The notes beneath the pieces are model-generated. The model was not told the origin of the DNA. It saw nothing but the letters and a program-made list of their open reading frames with translations, and ran no database searches. Source: Bacteroides sp. 51 (GTDB lineage: Bacteria; Bacteroidota; Bacteroidia; Bacteroidales; Bacteroidaceae). Taken from it: a stretch of 64,000 nt of DNA. Where the stretch lies: positions 124,001 through 188,000 of the forward strand of contig NZ_QVMI01000004.1 in NCBI RefSeq assembly GCF_010500965.1, written 5' to 3'. Shown here one piece after another: positions 16,381 to 26,286 of the stretch. Each line of letters opens with the position of its first letter. Positions within the stretch are counted from its first letter, which is position 1. The position numbers and the translations under genes were made by a program.

Positions 16381-18324
16381 TTACCACTTATTTATCATAT
16401 TCTGAACTTCTTCGTTCAAAATTTTACCAAATTCTTCAAATTTCATGGTTCCCTTATCTCCCTCACCCTGCTTACGTACAGAAACTTCGCCATTTTCGGC
16501 TTCTTTTTCTCCGACAATAAGCATGTAAGGAATGCGCTTCATTTCGTTATCGCGAATCTTACGGCCGATCTTTTCATTTCTATCGTCAACAATAGCACGA
16601 ATATCGATTGTATCAAAGTACTTTCTGAGTTGCTCGGCATAATCATTGAACTTTTCACTGATCGGAAGGATAGCTACCTGATCAGGAGCCAGCCACAATG
16701 GGAACTTACCAGCCGTATGTTCAATCAATACAGCAACAAAACGCTCCATTGAACCGAATGGTGCACGATGAATCATAACCGGACGATGCTTCATATTGTC
16801 AGCTCCGGTATATTCCAATTGGAAGCGTTCCGGCAAACTATAGTCTACCTGGATAGTTCCCAACTGCCATTTACGTCCCAGCGCATCGCGAACCATAAAG
16901 TCGAGTTTAGGTCCGTAGAATGCAGCTTCACCATATTCGATATTGGCTTTTAATCCTTTTTCTTCGCAAGCTTCAATGATGGCCATTTCCGCTTTCTCCC
17001 AGTTCTCTTCGCTACCGATATATTTATCACGGTTTACTTTATCGCGTAGAGAAATCTGTGCTTCAAAATTCTCAAAATCAAGCGCTTTGAAAATGATAAA
17101 GATAATATCCATTACACTCAGAAACTCTTCTTTCACCTGATCCGGGCGACAGAAGATGTGTGCATCATCCTGGGTAAAGCCACGTACACGTGTCAACCCA
17201 TGAAGTTCACCACTCTGTTCGTAACGGTAAACCGTACCGAATTCTGCCAGGCGCAATGGAAGTTCTTTATATGAATGTGGCTGCCATTTGTAAATCTCAC
17301 AGTGGTGAGGGCAGTTCATTGGTTTCAACAGATATTCTTCACCTTCTTCCGGTGTATGGATCGGTTGGAAAGAATCCTTTCCGTATTTTGCATAGTGTCC
17401 GGATGTTACGTACAGGTGCTTGCTACCGATATGTGGAGTCATTACCTGCTGGTAACCGAAACGCTTTTGAATCTTCTTCAGGAAGTCTTCCAAACGCAGG
17501 CGAAGTGCAGTTCCTTTAGGCAACCACATAGGTAAACCCTTTCCTACCGCTTCGGAGAACATGAAGAGCTCCATCTCCTTACCAATCTTACGGTGGTCGC
17601 GTTTCTTGGCTTCTTCTACCATCACCAGGTACTCATCCAGCATTTTCTTTTTCGGAAAGGTGATACCATAGATACGGGTTAGCATCTTACGGTCTTCCTG
17701 TCCACGCCAGTAAGCTCCGGCTACCGAAGTCAGCTTAATAGCCTTGATCGGCGCAGTAGTCATCAAGTGAGGTCCACGGCAAAGATCGGTAAATGCTCCT
17801 TGTGTATAAGTAGTAATGTGACCGTCTTCCAATTCGGAGATCAGTTCGGTTTTATATGTTTCGCCGCGATTGCCAAACAGATTCATTGCATCTGTTTTAG
17901 CAATATCTGCTCTTACTACAGCTTCTTTTTTAGCCACCAATTCAGCCATCTTTGCCTCAATTTTAGGCAAGTCCGATTCTTTGATCGCTACTTCACCCGG
18001 GTCCACATCATAATAGAACCCATTTTCAATGGCTGGTCCGATACCGAACTGTATACCCGGATAAAGTTCTTGTAGGGCTTCGGCCAACAAGTGGGCACTT
18101 GTATGCCAGAAAGCATGTTTACCTTCTTTGTCGTCCCATTTATATAGTTTAATGGACGCGTCCTCATTGATCGGACGGCCCAGATCATAGATTTCATCAT
18201 TCACGCCACAGGCCAGAACATCCTGCGCCAAACGAGAACTGATGCTCTCTGCGATCTGTAATCCGGTAACTCCTTTTTCGTATTCACGAACAGAGCCATC
18301 GGGAAAAGTAATCTTTATCATCAT
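16381..18324 (-). CDS. thrS: Threonyl-tRNA synthetase
   Basis: About 647 residues from the tandem ATG at 18324/18321. An upstream in-frame ATG (18357) lies inside the probable -7 box, so it is not used. Domains in order: TGS (about 1-62), the second editing domain with [11 protein letters not shown] (about 80), a class II core with [11 protein letters not shown] (zinc Cys) and [11 protein letters not shown], and the C-terminal anticodon-binding domain. It charges tRNA-Thr and edits Ser-tRNA-Thr. It heads the operon with infC, rpmI and rplT. Confidence 0.97.
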   Translation of the reverse strand: MMIKITFPDGSVREYEKGVTGLQIAESISSRLAQDVLACGVNDEIYDLGRPINEDASIKLYKWDDKEGKHAFWHTSAHLLAEALQELYPGIQFGIGPAIENGFYYDVDPGEVAIKESDLPKIEAKMAELVAKKEAVVRADIAKTDAMNLFGNRGETYKTELISELEDGHITTYTQGAFTDLCRGPHLMTTAPIKAIKLTSVAGAYWRGQEDRKMLTRIYGITFPKKKMLDEYLVMVEEAKKRDHRKIGKEMELFMFSEAVGKGLPMWLPKGTALRLRLEDFLKKIQKRFGYQQVMTPHIGSKHLYVTSGHYAKYGKDSFQPIHTPEEGEEYLLKPMNCPHHCEIYKWQPHSYKELPLRLAEFGTVYRYEQSGELHGLTRVRGFTQDDAHIFCRPDQVKEEFLSVMDIIFIIFKALDFENFEAQISLRDKVNRDKYIGSEENWEKAEMAIIEACEEKGLKANIEYGEAAFYGPKLDFMVRDALGRKWQLGTIQVDYSLPERFQLEYTGADNMKHRPVMIHRAPFGSMERFVAVLIEHTAGKFPLWLAPDQVAILPISEKFNDYAEQLRKYFDTIDIRAIVDDRNEKIGRKIRDNEMKRIPYMLIVGEKEAENGEVSVRKQGEGDKGTMKFEEFGKILNEEVQNMINKW

Positions 18325-18354
18325 ATTATATATTGTATTTTTTATTTTTGAATG

Positions 18355-18362
18355 CAAAACTA
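18355..18362 (-). promoter_or_regulatory. -7 box of the thrS operon
   Basis: On the minus strand TAGTTTTG (18362-18355) fits TAnnTTTG, 31 bases before the chosen thrS start. No -33 TTTG is seen because the upstream DNA is the AATTATG repeat arm. Confidence 0.5.
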
Positions 18363-18368
18363 CATAAA

Positions 18369-18480
18369 AATTATGAATTATGAATTATGAATTATGAATG
18401 AAAATACAGAGGGCAAACGAACAAGCAAAGCCATGATACGCAGCCTCATTCATAATTCATAACCATAATTCATAATTCAA
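18369..18480. repeat. Inverted low-complexity repeat, AATTATG arms
   Basis: The left arm (about 18369-18400) is made of tandem GAATTAT units. The right arm (about 18448-18480) has the complementary ATAATTC units. The arms enclose about 50 bases of unique sequence. It lies between the TPR gene and thrS and forms the DNA just upstream of the thrS promoter. Confidence 0.75.
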
Positions 18481-18483
18481 AAA

Positions 18484-20523
18484 TCATTGCTCCGTGAAAC
18501 GTTTGATGATATTGTAGGCTGAAACGATGCCTAACTCGCCGGCTTTACTTAAATCGGTAATTCCTTGTTTATTATTCCCCAGGTAGATATGTGTAAGTCC
18601 CCGGTTAAAATATGCTTCTGCAAAATCAGGATTTAGCTGAATAGCTTTATCATAGTCTACAATAGCCGCCCGGTAATCCTTCAACATCGTCAACAGATTA
18701 CCCCGGTTGTAATACGCATACACAAAGTCCGGTGCCAGGTTAATTACTTTATTCAGGTCACTCTTCACAATATCATAATCCATTGCGTTGACTTCCGTTT
18801 TGGTAGCCCCTCCAATTGTTGCCGTTGTATTCTGTAATTCTTCTGCACGTTGGTATTCCAGTTGTTTGCAGCGCACCAATGCCCGCATAAAATAAGCAGG
18901 ATAGAAGGTATCATCCAACAAAATTACCTGAGTCAAATCATCCACTGAACTGCTAAAATCTTGTACTAAATAGAAATCCAGTGCACGGGCAAAGCGCTTT
19001 ACAGCATTTCTTTCGTCGGTAACAATAGCGCCCGAGTGCGTATCAATCATAGCAAAATGCTTCTGCACTTGCTCTTCTGTCAGCGGTGATTCGGCATTGG
19101 TTATACGTAGGCGTTCCGGTAAGGCTCTGGAGCGATTCAGATCATCAATATATTTATGATAATGTACTATACGCTTCACATCGCTGAGTTTTTCGTAATA
19201 GCTGAGCACATACATCGGTTCCAGTTTTACATTGACATTGCGATCCTGCACCCTTCCACGATAATCGCTGGTATAGCGCTGTTCTGCTTCCGAACTGTCG
19301 GCAATCACTATCTTTCGATAGTTATTCATATTCTTATCGGACTTTTTACGGGTCTTTCCGTCTTCATCCGTTTCTTCATCGTCCGTATTATCAGCCAGGT
19401 CTTTGTTTGTGGAACTTGTATTCGTACTTACTCCGGCGCGTTTATCCAGCTGAATGTTCATCACAGTCAATTCATCGGCATCAGCTCCCCTTCGGTCGCC
19501 CATTTTCCGTCTTGCATCCGCACGATGATAATAACCTGCCAGGAAGTTCGGATATTCGTTAATAACCGTGGTATAATCGCTTACTGCCCCCCGGTAATCG
19601 CCCGTCTGGGCTTTCAATAATCCACGATTGAAGGTTGCCATCATATTATCCGGTTCGATCTTTAGCACAAAATCAAAGTCCTCAATCGCACGATTATCAT
19701 CACCCACCTGCGCCCTAAGTAATCCGCGGTTGTAGTGCCCGATAAAGTTATTTGGTTCTACTTCCAGGGCAATATCATAATCAGTCATCGCTCCTCTCAG
19801 ATTATTCTGATGGAATCTGGCCAATGCGCGGTTAATATAATGAGCTGCATTTTTATTATTCAGATGGGTTGCACGATCCAGATCAGTTTCAGCCTCTGCA
19901 TATTGTCCTTGCTGTAAACGCACCATCGCTCTTGACGCCCAGGTATCTGCATCATAGCGATCCAGTTCAATGGCTTTATCAAAGTCTTTCAATGCCCTGA
20001 TCGTATCTTGTTGCCTTAAAGCTACTTCTCCACGCATCAGGTATCCGCGTGTATACCTTGGTGCAATGGCCAAGAGTTTCCCCAGATCATCCTCCGCCCC
20101 TTCATAATCTTTCTTTTGCAGATGGCAAAGCGTCAGGTTATGCCATAAGGTTATATTTTCGGGTGCATATTTTAAAGCAATCTTGTAATCATCAATGGCT
20201 TCATCGTATTTATTTTGCCTGATCCGTGCCAATCCACGTATCTGATAAGCACCTACTACAAAAGGATTTCTCTGAATGGCTTCATCACAGTCATTCTCTG
20301 CCCCCTGAAAATCGTCAAGTTGTATTTTTGCCAGTCCTCTGTAAAAATAGGGTTCATACAGGTAGGGTTTTGCATTGATCACCTGGTTGAAATACTGTAT
20401 GGAAAGCACATAATCTTCAAAATAAAGAGCATTACGTGCAATAGCCATCACCCGGTCTGTATTTATTTGTGCAAACAGTACAGTCGGAAACAGTAACAGG
20501 AAAAATGATATTTTTTTCATCAT
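18484..20523 (-). CDS. Secreted tetratricopeptide-repeat protein
   Basis: About 679 residues from the tandem ATG at 20523/20520, chosen because it gives a proper signal peptide (MKKISFFLLLFPTVLFAQ). Earlier in-frame codons lie across the TATTTTTG promoter box (20558-20551). About nine TPR units fill residues 20-360, with signatures such as NALYFEDYVLSIQYFNQVI and AHYINRALARFHQNNLRGA. A charged linker (about 375-450) leads to a second TPR block near the C-terminus. TPRs act as protein-protein scaffolds; it is periplasmic or surface-associated and its partner is unknown. Confidence 0.88.
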   Translation of the reverse strand: MMKKISFFLLLFPTVLFAQINTDRVMAIARNALYFEDYVLSIQYFNQVINAKPYLYEPYFYRGLAKIQLDDFQGAENDCDEAIQRNPFVVGAYQIRGLARIRQNKYDEAIDDYKIALKYAPENITLWHNLTLCHLQKKDYEGAEDDLGKLLAIAPRYTRGYLMRGEVALRQQDTIRALKDFDKAIELDRYDADTWASRAMVRLQQGQYAEAETDLDRATHLNNKNAAHYINRALARFHQNNLRGAMTDYDIALEVEPNNFIGHYNRGLLRAQVGDDNRAIEDFDFVLKIEPDNMMATFNRGLLKAQTGDYRGAVSDYTTVINEYPNFLAGYYHRADARRKMGDRRGADADELTVMNIQLDKRAGVSTNTSSTNKDLADNTDDEETDEDGKTRKKSDKNMNNYRKIVIADSSEAEQRYTSDYRGRVQDRNVNVKLEPMYVLSYYEKLSDVKRIVHYHKYIDDLNRSRALPERLRITNAESPLTEEQVQKHFAMIDTHSGAIVTDERNAVKRFARALDFYLVQDFSSSVDDLTQVILLDDTFYPAYFMRALVRCKQLEYQRAEELQNTTATIGGATKTEVNAMDYDIVKSDLNKVINLAPDFVYAYYNRGNLLTMLKDYRAAIVDYDKAIQLNPDFAEAYFNRGLTHIYLGNNKQGITDLSKAGELGIVSAYNIIKRFTEQ

Positions 20524-20641
20524 CTGATTTACAGTATATTTTGAAGATAGCAAAAATAATACTTTTAGATCATAAAGACCGACAACCCGTGTATTTTTTA
20601 GAATTCTTATAGAACTGAGGGGACAAAAAGCCAATTGTTCA

Positions 20642-20725
20642 CTGTAGGGGCGGTTCGTGAACCGCCCGATAACACATTGAAAGCGATTTTCTTCGGCTTG
20701 GGCGGTTCACGAACCGCCCCTACAG
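20642..20725. repeat. GGCGGTTCGTGAACCGCC element, inverted pair
   Basis: Two 24-base copies, 20644-20667 and 20700-20723, are exact reverse complements separated by 32 bases. Each is nearly palindromic itself. The pair lies between def and the TPR gene. Confidence 0.92.
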
Positions 20726-20754
20726 CAAATGGAAAATCCTTTTGGACACACCTT

Positions 20755-20782
20755 GAGGCGGCAAGGTGCGACTGCCAAGGTG
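20755..20782. repeat. GCGGCAAGGTG-type short repeat
   Basis: The sequence GCGGCAAGGTGCGACTGCC is nearly identical to the copy at 35015-35040 read on the other strand (GCGGCAAGGTGCCGCTGCC). It lies between the paired element and the def stop codon. Confidence 0.6.
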
Positions 20783-20804
20783 CTATAAGATTCGGAAGTA
20801 ATTC

Positions 20805-21359
20805 TTATTTCACAGTTTTCACTTTATAGTGACAACGTGCCTGCCCTTTCAGCATAGCATTCAGTTTACCTTTAATCATTTGCTTGCGCAGTGGAGAAAT
20901 ATGGTCAATAAACATCTTTCCGTCGAGGTGATCAAATTCATGTTGCATTACCCGCGCCAGATACCCTTCTACCACTTCGTCATGCTCTACAAAGTTTTCA
21001 TCCAGATATTTCACATGAATGCGGTTCATTCTTTTCACCGATTCATGGATTCCGGGCAGGCTCAGACAGCCTTCTTCCATAGCGATCTCTTCGCCATCGG
21101 CTTCAAGGATATGGGGGTTAATAAATACTTTCCGTAAATCCTTAAATTCCGGCTTTTCGTCCGCAAAAACATCCAGGTCGATTACTACCACACGAATAGG
21201 CAATCCGACTTGTGGTGCAGCCAGCCCTACCCCATCGGCATGCGCCATGGTATCGAACATATTTTGTATCAGTTCTTTCAATCCCGGATAGTCCGGAGTT
21301 ATATCTTCGGCAACCTTTCTCAATACTGGTTGACCATATACATAAACAGGTAAAATCAT
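20805..21359 (-). CDS. def: Peptide deformylase
   Basis: A 184-residue metal-dependent deformylase with all three motifs: [10 protein letters not shown] (about 44-53), EEGCLSLPG (about 96-104, Cys metal ligand) and [12 protein letters not shown] (about 139-150, HExxH). It removes the formyl group from nascent proteins. It lies 26 bases after ruvX on the same strand and probably shares its transcript. Confidence 0.98.
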   Translation of the reverse strand: MILPVYVYGQPVLRKVAEDITPDYPGLKELIQNMFDTMAHADGVGLAAPQVGLPIRVVVIDLDVFADEKPEFKDLRKVFINPHILEADGEEIAMEEGCLSLPGIHESVKRMNRIHVKYLDENFVEHDEVVEGYLARVMQHEFDHLDGKMFIDHISPLRKQMIKGKLNAMLKGQARCHYKVKTVK

Positions 21360-21385
21360 ATTTTAAAATTCAATTTTGATCTATA

Positions 21386-21799
21386 TTAAAATCTCTTGCT
21401 TTCCATGTAGGATTGCAAAATGATCGTTGCACTTACTTCGTCGACCAGCGCTTTATTCTGCCGGTCTTTCTTTTTCAATCCGGCTTCCAGCATTGTGCGA
21501 TGCGCCAAGACCGATGTAAACCGCTCATCTACAAATTCAATAGGAATATCCGGCAATTGTTTTTTAAGCGTGTTCGCGAAAGGCCTCACACGTTTAGCAT
21601 TTTCCGAATCTTCATTATTCATTTGTTTTGGCATCCCGATAATGATACGCTCTACCGGCTCTTCCTTCACATAATTAAGAATAAAAGCCAACAGTTCGTG
21701 TGTAGGCACAGTGGTAAGACCGCTTGCAATAATCTGCATCGTGTCTGTTACGGCAATTCCCGTACGCTTCTTTCCATAGTCTATAGCTAGTATCCGCAT
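21386..21799 (-). CDS. ruvX: Putative Holliday junction resolvase RuvX/YqgF
   Basis: A 137-residue RNase H-fold protein with AIDYGKKRTGIAVTD (4-18, first catalytic Asp), IIIGMPKQMN (about 56), FVDERFTSVLAHR (about 92) and a VDEVSATIILQSYM C-terminus. The family is linked to Holliday junction cleavage and to pre-16S rRNA processing. A TACCTTTG box (21816-21809) lies 9 bases before the start, within a 9-bp inverted repeat (21801-21822). The leader would be very short. Confidence 0.94.
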   Translation of the reverse strand: MRILAIDYGKKRTGIAVTDTMQIIASGLTTVPTHELLAFILNYVKEEPVERIIIGMPKQMNNEDSENAKRVRPFANTLKKQLPDIPIEFVDERFTSVLAHRTMLEAGLKKKDRQNKALVDEVSATIILQSYMESKRF

Positions 21800-21826
21800 A
21801 TCTGCTTACAAAGGTAAGCAGAATAA

Positions 21827-21903
21827 GTTGAAAATTGAAAGTTGAAAGTTGAAAGTTACCATGCGGCATGGTAACTTTCAACTTTCAACTTTCAATTTTC
21901 AAC
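21827..21903. repeat. Perfect 37-bp inverted repeat with 3-base loop
   Basis: Arms 21827-21863 and 21867-21903 are exact reverse complements around CGG. The arms are made of tandem TTGAAAG-like heptads ending in GTTACCATG. It fills the gap between the ABC-F gene and ruvX, both read leftward, and would form a very strong hairpin. Confidence 0.93.
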
Positions 21904-21905
21904 TC

Positions 21906-23771
21906 TTAAGATATTTCGCTAAGTTCAAGCCAGCGCATGGTCTTTTCGTCCAATTCGTCGTTAAGAAGGGGTAAACGTTTTGATTTTTCGGTAAGTTCAT
22001 CAACGGATAGAGTTCCGCTACATAAACCTTCTTCAATTTGCTTTTTCTCGTCTTCCAGATCAGCGATTTCTGTTTCCAGGCGTTCAAATTCCTGTTTTTC
22101 TTTGAAAGTCATTTTCCGCTTTTCATTCAGGCGGACACGGGAAGTTTTCTCTTCCTGTGGCTTCTCAACTTCTTTTTCTTTCTCTGCGCGAACAGCTTTC
22201 CAATCGCGGTAATCGCTGTAATTACCGGGGAAGTCGCGGATATCTCCCTGACCATTGAATACAAGTAGGTGATCCACTACCTTATCCATGAAGTAGCGGT
22301 CGTGCGACACTACGATAACGCATCCCTTAAAGCCTTTCAGATATTCTTCCAGCACATTCAGGGTGACAATATCCAAGTCGTTGGTAGGCTCATCGAGGAT
22401 CAGGAAGTTCGGATTACGCATCAGCACTGTACATAGATATAATCTGCGTTTCTCGCCCCCACTCAACTTATACACATAGCTATGTTGGGTTTCGGGAGTA
22501 AACAAGAAGTGTTGAAGAAATTGCGAGGCAGTCAGTTGCTTTCCATTTCCCAACTCTATCACTTCTGCGATATCCTGAACCACATCAATGACTTTCATTT
22601 GTTCATCAAAGTTCAGTCCCTCCTGTGAGTAATATCCGAAACGCACTGTTTCGCCGATATCTACCGTACCGCTGTCCGGCTTCACCTCTCCTAACAAGAT
22701 TTTGATGAAAGTCGACTTTCCTGTTCCATTGTTTCCCACAATTCCCATCTTCTCATAACGGGAAAAGACGTACGAGAAATCATCCAGGATCTTCAAGTCA
22801 CCGTAGCTTTTATAAAGGTGTTCCGCATCGAATATTTTGGAGCCAATATACGAAGCTTTCACTTCCAGCTTTACATTCGAGTTGTCAATACGTTGTTTGG
22901 CTACCTTTTCCAGATCATAAAATGCTTCTTCCCGATAACGGGCTTTATGTCCACGGGCCTGAGGCATCCGCCGCATCCACTCCAACTCTGTACGATATAG
23001 GTTATTTGCACGGGCAATCTCTGTATTGGTAGCGGCAATACGCTCTTCCCGTTTTTCCAGGTAGTAACTATAACTACCTTTATATAAGTATATTTGGCGG
23101 TTATCTATTTCAAGGATTTCAGAACAAACCCGGTCCAGGAAATAACGGTCGTGGGTAACCATCAGTAAACTCAGTGTGGAGCGTTGCAGATAATCTTCCA
23201 GCCATTCGATCATATCCAAGTCCAGATGGTTGGTAGGCTCATCAAGAATCAACAGGTCCGGTTCGGTGATCAATGTGTTTGCCAGTGCTACTCTTTTCAA
23301 TTGTCCACCGGAAAGATGCTTTATTTGTTGATTGAAATCACAAATTTTGAGTTGGGTCAGAATTTGTTTGGCTTTTCGTTCGTAATCCCATGCCTTTTCA
23401 TGTTCCATACGGGCCAGAATATCTTCCAGCCCGGGATTTCCCTCTGTTTCCATGCAGAGTTCGTATTCCTTTATCAACTCAACAATACTGTTTCCATGAT
23501 AAAAACACGCTTCCAGTACCGTCAGTTCTTCGGGGTATTCCGGGTCTTGTGGAAGATATCCCACACGCAAATCGCGTCGGAATGTAATTTTTCCACCGTC
23601 ATATCCTTCTTTACCTGCTATGATATTTAATAAGGTGGTTTTCCCGGCTCCGTTTTTAGCAATCAATCCAACGCGTTGCCCCTCGGCAATACCAAAAGAT
23701 ATATCCTGAAAGAGCACAAGATCGCCAAAAGATTTCGTCAGGTTCTCAACCTGTAAGTAGCTAACAGCCAT
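21906..23771 (-). CDS. ABC-F family ATP-binding protein
   Basis: A 621-residue soluble protein with two ABC domains and no membrane part. The first has Walker A AKNGAGKTTLL (about 38) and signature LSGGQLKRVALA with LLILDEPTNHLDL. The second has GNNGTGKSTFIK (about 348) and LSGGEKRRLYLC with FLILDEPTNDLDI. The linker between them is about 80 residues, and a C-terminal coiled coil (about 540-615) resembles Uup-type members. ABC-F proteins act on ribosomes or, for Uup, on branched DNA. It follows the gene at 23775 by 3 bases. Confidence 0.94.
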   Translation of the reverse strand: MAVSYLQVENLTKSFGDLVLFQDISFGIAEGQRVGLIAKNGAGKTTLLNIIAGKEGYDGGKITFRRDLRVGYLPQDPEYPEELTVLEACFYHGNSIVELIKEYELCMETEGNPGLEDILARMEHEKAWDYERKAKQILTQLKICDFNQQIKHLSGGQLKRVALANTLITEPDLLILDEPTNHLDLDMIEWLEDYLQRSTLSLLMVTHDRYFLDRVCSEILEIDNRQIYLYKGSYSYYLEKREERIAATNTEIARANNLYRTELEWMRRMPQARGHKARYREEAFYDLEKVAKQRIDNSNVKLEVKASYIGSKIFDAEHLYKSYGDLKILDDFSYVFSRYEKMGIVGNNGTGKSTFIKILLGEVKPDSGTVDIGETVRFGYYSQEGLNFDEQMKVIDVVQDIAEVIELGNGKQLTASQFLQHFLFTPETQHSYVYKLSGGEKRRLYLCTVLMRNPNFLILDEPTNDLDIVTLNVLEEYLKGFKGCVIVVSHDRYFMDKVVDHLLVFNGQGDIRDFPGNYSDYRDWKAVRAEKEKEVEKPQEEKTSRVRLNEKRKMTFKEKQEFERLETEIADLEDEKKQIEEGLCSGTLSVDELTEKSKRLPLLNDELDEKTMRWLELSEIS

Positions 23772-23774
23772 TGA

Positions 23775-24608
23775 TTATAAGTTCTCTATGATGTTTTTAT
23801 ATTCTTCAAATCCATTGCAGTGTTCACCCGCCTTTACTTTACTCCAAACCAGGCGCATCGGGTCGATAACCTGCCCGGTAGGAAGGTATTGCAATACTGG
23901 TGCCTCTCTGTTTCCGTCAATAAGTGACATCCATTCAAACCCTTCAATTTCGTTGGTCAGGATTACGCAGATGGTAATGCCAAGAGCCAGCCATGCTTCT
24001 TTTTGCTTGGGAGTAAAGTTACCGCTTTCGATCACGGTTTGTATTTTCGACAAATCATCTTCAACGCCTTGAAAATCTTTCTTTAGTTGTTTCTTTACAA
24101 TAGATACCGTCCACTCATATGCTTCATTCACCTGGCTGATTTCAGACACGCGTATAGGAATAATTTCTGCCGGATATTTCTGTCCTTCTTTTCTGACTTC
24201 CAAGCCCTCTATGATTCCTTGTGCATCGGTAACGCTTCCGCCTTTGGGCACGGTGAAGCTACATTCGAAAGCTACATTCCCGGCATCTACTATCCAGATG
24301 TGGCTTACATAGTATGCTCCTTCCTCTTGAAACATCTCCTTACTGTATGCACAGTCGTACTTACCTACTTTTACCAGAGAAGCGGTTTCATTCGTTTTTA
24401 ACTCCTGGCGCACCGTATCTTTTCCAAAATACGCGGCATCTGAGAATTTCGCTTCTTTGCGGTATGCCGAAATTCTAAAATTGCCGTTCCAATTCGCCGG
24501 GTCATAAAAAAGGAAAGTGTCTTCCGAATCTTCAAACTCGCTCCAGTTGGCAGGATAGACCATAGAGAACCAGGCTCCCGGAGAAATAAACTTTTTTCCT
24601 GATATCAT
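23775..24608 (-). CDS. Uncharacterised protein, possibly DUF3805/DUF3806-like
   Basis: A 277-residue soluble protein without signal peptide. The first half (about 1-135) is a beta-rich stretch with FISPGAWFSMVYPANWSEFED, FLFYDPANWNGNFRISAY and YVSHIWIVDAGNVAFECSF. The second half is helical with a C-terminal WSKVKAGEHCNGFEEY. It resembles Bacteroidales proteins annotated with DUF3805 and DUF3806, which I recall but could not check. Its function is unknown. It directly precedes the ABC-F gene and is likely co-transcribed with it. Confidence 0.7.
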   Translation of the reverse strand: MISGKKFISPGAWFSMVYPANWSEFEDSEDTFLFYDPANWNGNFRISAYRKEAKFSDAAYFGKDTVRQELKTNETASLVKVGKYDCAYSKEMFQEEGAYYVSHIWIVDAGNVAFECSFTVPKGGSVTDAQGIIEGLEVRKEGQKYPAEIIPIRVSEISQVNEAYEWTVSIVKKQLKKDFQGVEDDLSKIQTVIESGNFTPKQKEAWLALGITICVILTNEIEGFEWMSLIDGNREAPVLQYLPTGQVIDPMRLVWSKVKAGEHCNGFEEYKNIIENL

Positions 24609-24730
24609 TCTAATTGAGAATTGAGTATTGAGAATTGAAAAGTTAGTATGAACTTATTAAAAATGAGAGTTAAGAGTTATTATACCCTACGGTATCGTAA
24701 CTCTCAACTCTCAATTTTCAATTCTCAATT
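24607..24730. repeat. Inverted low-complexity repeat, TTGAGAA arms
   Basis: The left part (24613-24640) has TTGAGAATTGAGTATTGAGAA. The right part (24697-24729) has ACTCTCAACTCTCAATTTTCAATTCTCAATT, with an inner GAGAGTTAAGAGTTA/TAACTCTCAACTCTC match. The arms are imperfect. It lies between two leftward genes. Confidence 0.7.
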
Positions 24731-24733
24731 ATA

Positions 24734-25249
24734 TTAGTAAAGTCTGTATAACAACCAAGCGCCTTGGAAATCCTTATTATTAGGATATCTTTCCTTGAAC
24801 AAGTCGCGGGCGGCAGCAGCCTGGGTTCTATCCGGATAGGTAGCAACAATTACACGGTAAGTTGCAGCTTCTGCGTTAAATGCAATAATTGGTTTATAGC
24901 CTTGTGCCACCAGATAATCTCTCAATCCTTCTGCGTTTGCTTTCAGTCCGAAACTACCACATACTACACTGTAGTCTTTCAATTCGTCGCCCGAAATCGA
25001 CGTTACTTTTTCCTGGCGCACACCAGCTTCGGGAGCAACGGGAGTTCTCTCCACAACTACCGGGGCTGTTACTACGGGAGCAGTTACTACCGGAGTTGTT
25101 TCTACCGGAGCAGTTGTCTGATCGCTTGCCAGTTCTTGTTGTTTTGCTTTTTCGTATGCTTTTTTATAAGCGCTCTCGCTTGATTTACATGAAGTAAAAG
25201 CTAATGCAACGCATACGCCCATACCTAAAATCATTAGTTTTTTCATCAC
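24734..25249 (-). CDS. SPOR-domain lipoprotein
   Basis: A 171-residue protein. The signal peptide ends in the lipobox AFTSC (Cys21). A low-complexity Val-Pro-Thr stretch (about 48-72) has tandem VVTAPV units. A C-terminal SPOR domain (about 92-165) has YSVVCGSFGLKANAEGLRDYL and YRVIVATYPDRTQAAAARD. SPOR domains bind denuded peptidoglycan at division sites. The promoter box TATCTTTG lies at 25296-25289. The SDR gene ends about 60 bases upstream. Confidence 0.92.
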   Translation of the reverse strand: MMKKLMILGMGVCVALAFTSCKSSESAYKKAYEKAKQQELASDQTTAPVETTPVVTAPVVTAPVVVERTPVAPEAGVRQEKVTSISGDELKDYSVVCGSFGLKANAEGLRDYLVAQGYKPIIAFNAEAATYRVIVATYPDRTQAAAARDLFKERYPNNKDFQGAWLLYRLY

Positions 25250-25309
25250 TATCGGTATTTATTAAATTAATAATTCAATTTGACGTGCCAAAGATACACA
25301 ATTCCTCGT

Positions 25310-26080
25310 TTATTCCACAGTTTTTTTAAACGAGATTGTTCCTGTTGCCTGATTTGTGGGCATAACAAGTATCTCGGCTATTTGTACGTGTGGTGGAGCC
25401 GCAGCTGCAAAATAAACAGACTCTGCCACATCATCTCCGCTGAGCGGTCGTATACCTTTATAAAAGTTATCGGCCGTCTCCTTGTCTCCCCGGTAGCGTA
25501 CTACAGAGAAATTGGTTTCCACCATGCCTGGCTTGACGTTGGTTACCCGCAGGGGTGTATCGACCAGGTCAATCCGTAATCCATCGGATAGCATACGTAC
25601 AGCAGCTTTTGTTGCGCAATACACACTGCCGCCCGGATAGGCTGCTTCGCCGGCTATAGAACCTATATTAATAATATGTCCGCTCCCTCTTTTTATCATA
25701 CCCGGAACCACCAGGCGAGTCACCGCCAGCAGTCCTTTTATATTGGTATCAATCACAATGTCCCATTCATCGAGGTTGCCTTCGAATTCTTTGTCCACTC
25801 CGATCACGAGTCCGGCATTGTTAATCAGTATATCTATGTTTTTCCATTCATCGGGCAGAGATTGAATAGCATTCGTAACCACATTCCTGTCGCGTACATC
25901 AAAGGGCAATAAATGAACCTGAATATTATACTTATCTGTCAATTCATTTTTCAGCTCTACCAGTTTCGACATATTCCGGGCATTCAGAATAAGGCTGGCT
26001 CCCTGCGAAGCAAACTTATGCGCACAGGCTTCACCTATTCCGCTGCTTGCTCCTGTTATAAAAACAATTTTATTTCTCAT
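25310..26080 (-). CDS. SDR-family NAD(P)-dependent oxidoreductase (YdfG-like)
   Basis: A 256-residue short-chain dehydrogenase. The cofactor motif TGASSGIGEACAHKF (9-23) leads, NNAG follows near 88, and the active site is Ser around 143 with YCATKAAV (Tyr about 156, Lys 160). The size and PGMVETNF stretch resemble YdfG 3-hydroxy acid dehydrogenases, which act on serine and small hydroxy acids. The substrate cannot be fixed from sequence. A TAAGTTTG box (26110-26103) lies just upstream. Confidence 0.9.
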   Translation of the reverse strand: MRNKIVFITGASSGIGEACAHKFASQGASLILNARNMSKLVELKNELTDKYNIQVHLLPFDVRDRNVVTNAIQSLPDEWKNIDILINNAGLVIGVDKEFEGNLDEWDIVIDTNIKGLLAVTRLVVPGMIKRGSGHIINIGSIAGEAAYPGGSVYCATKAAVRMLSDGLRIDLVDTPLRVTNVKPGMVETNFSVVRYRGDKETADNFYKGIRPLSGDDVAESVYFAAAAPPHVQIAEILVMPTNQATGTISFKKTVE

Positions 26081-26250
26081 TTGTTTTTTATTTAAGATTT
26101 AGCAAACTTATTATATAATCTTATTCTACAACGTACCAAACGGGTTAAATAAGATTAAAAACCGACGGTAATCCCAATTTATAGATGAAAGAGAACATAT
26201 TTCTTTCTTAAAAAAATGTCAATAAAAAAACAATTTACCGTCAAAAACGT

Positions 26251-26258
26251 TAGCTTTG
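26251..26258 (+). promoter_or_regulatory. -7 box of the YtxH operon
   Basis: TAGCTTTG fits TAnnTTTG and lies 29 bases before the start at 26287. The region just upstream is AT-rich without a clear -33 TTTG. Confidence 0.55.
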
Positions 26259-26286
26259 TAGTATCAACTCTAAAACAAAAATTATT

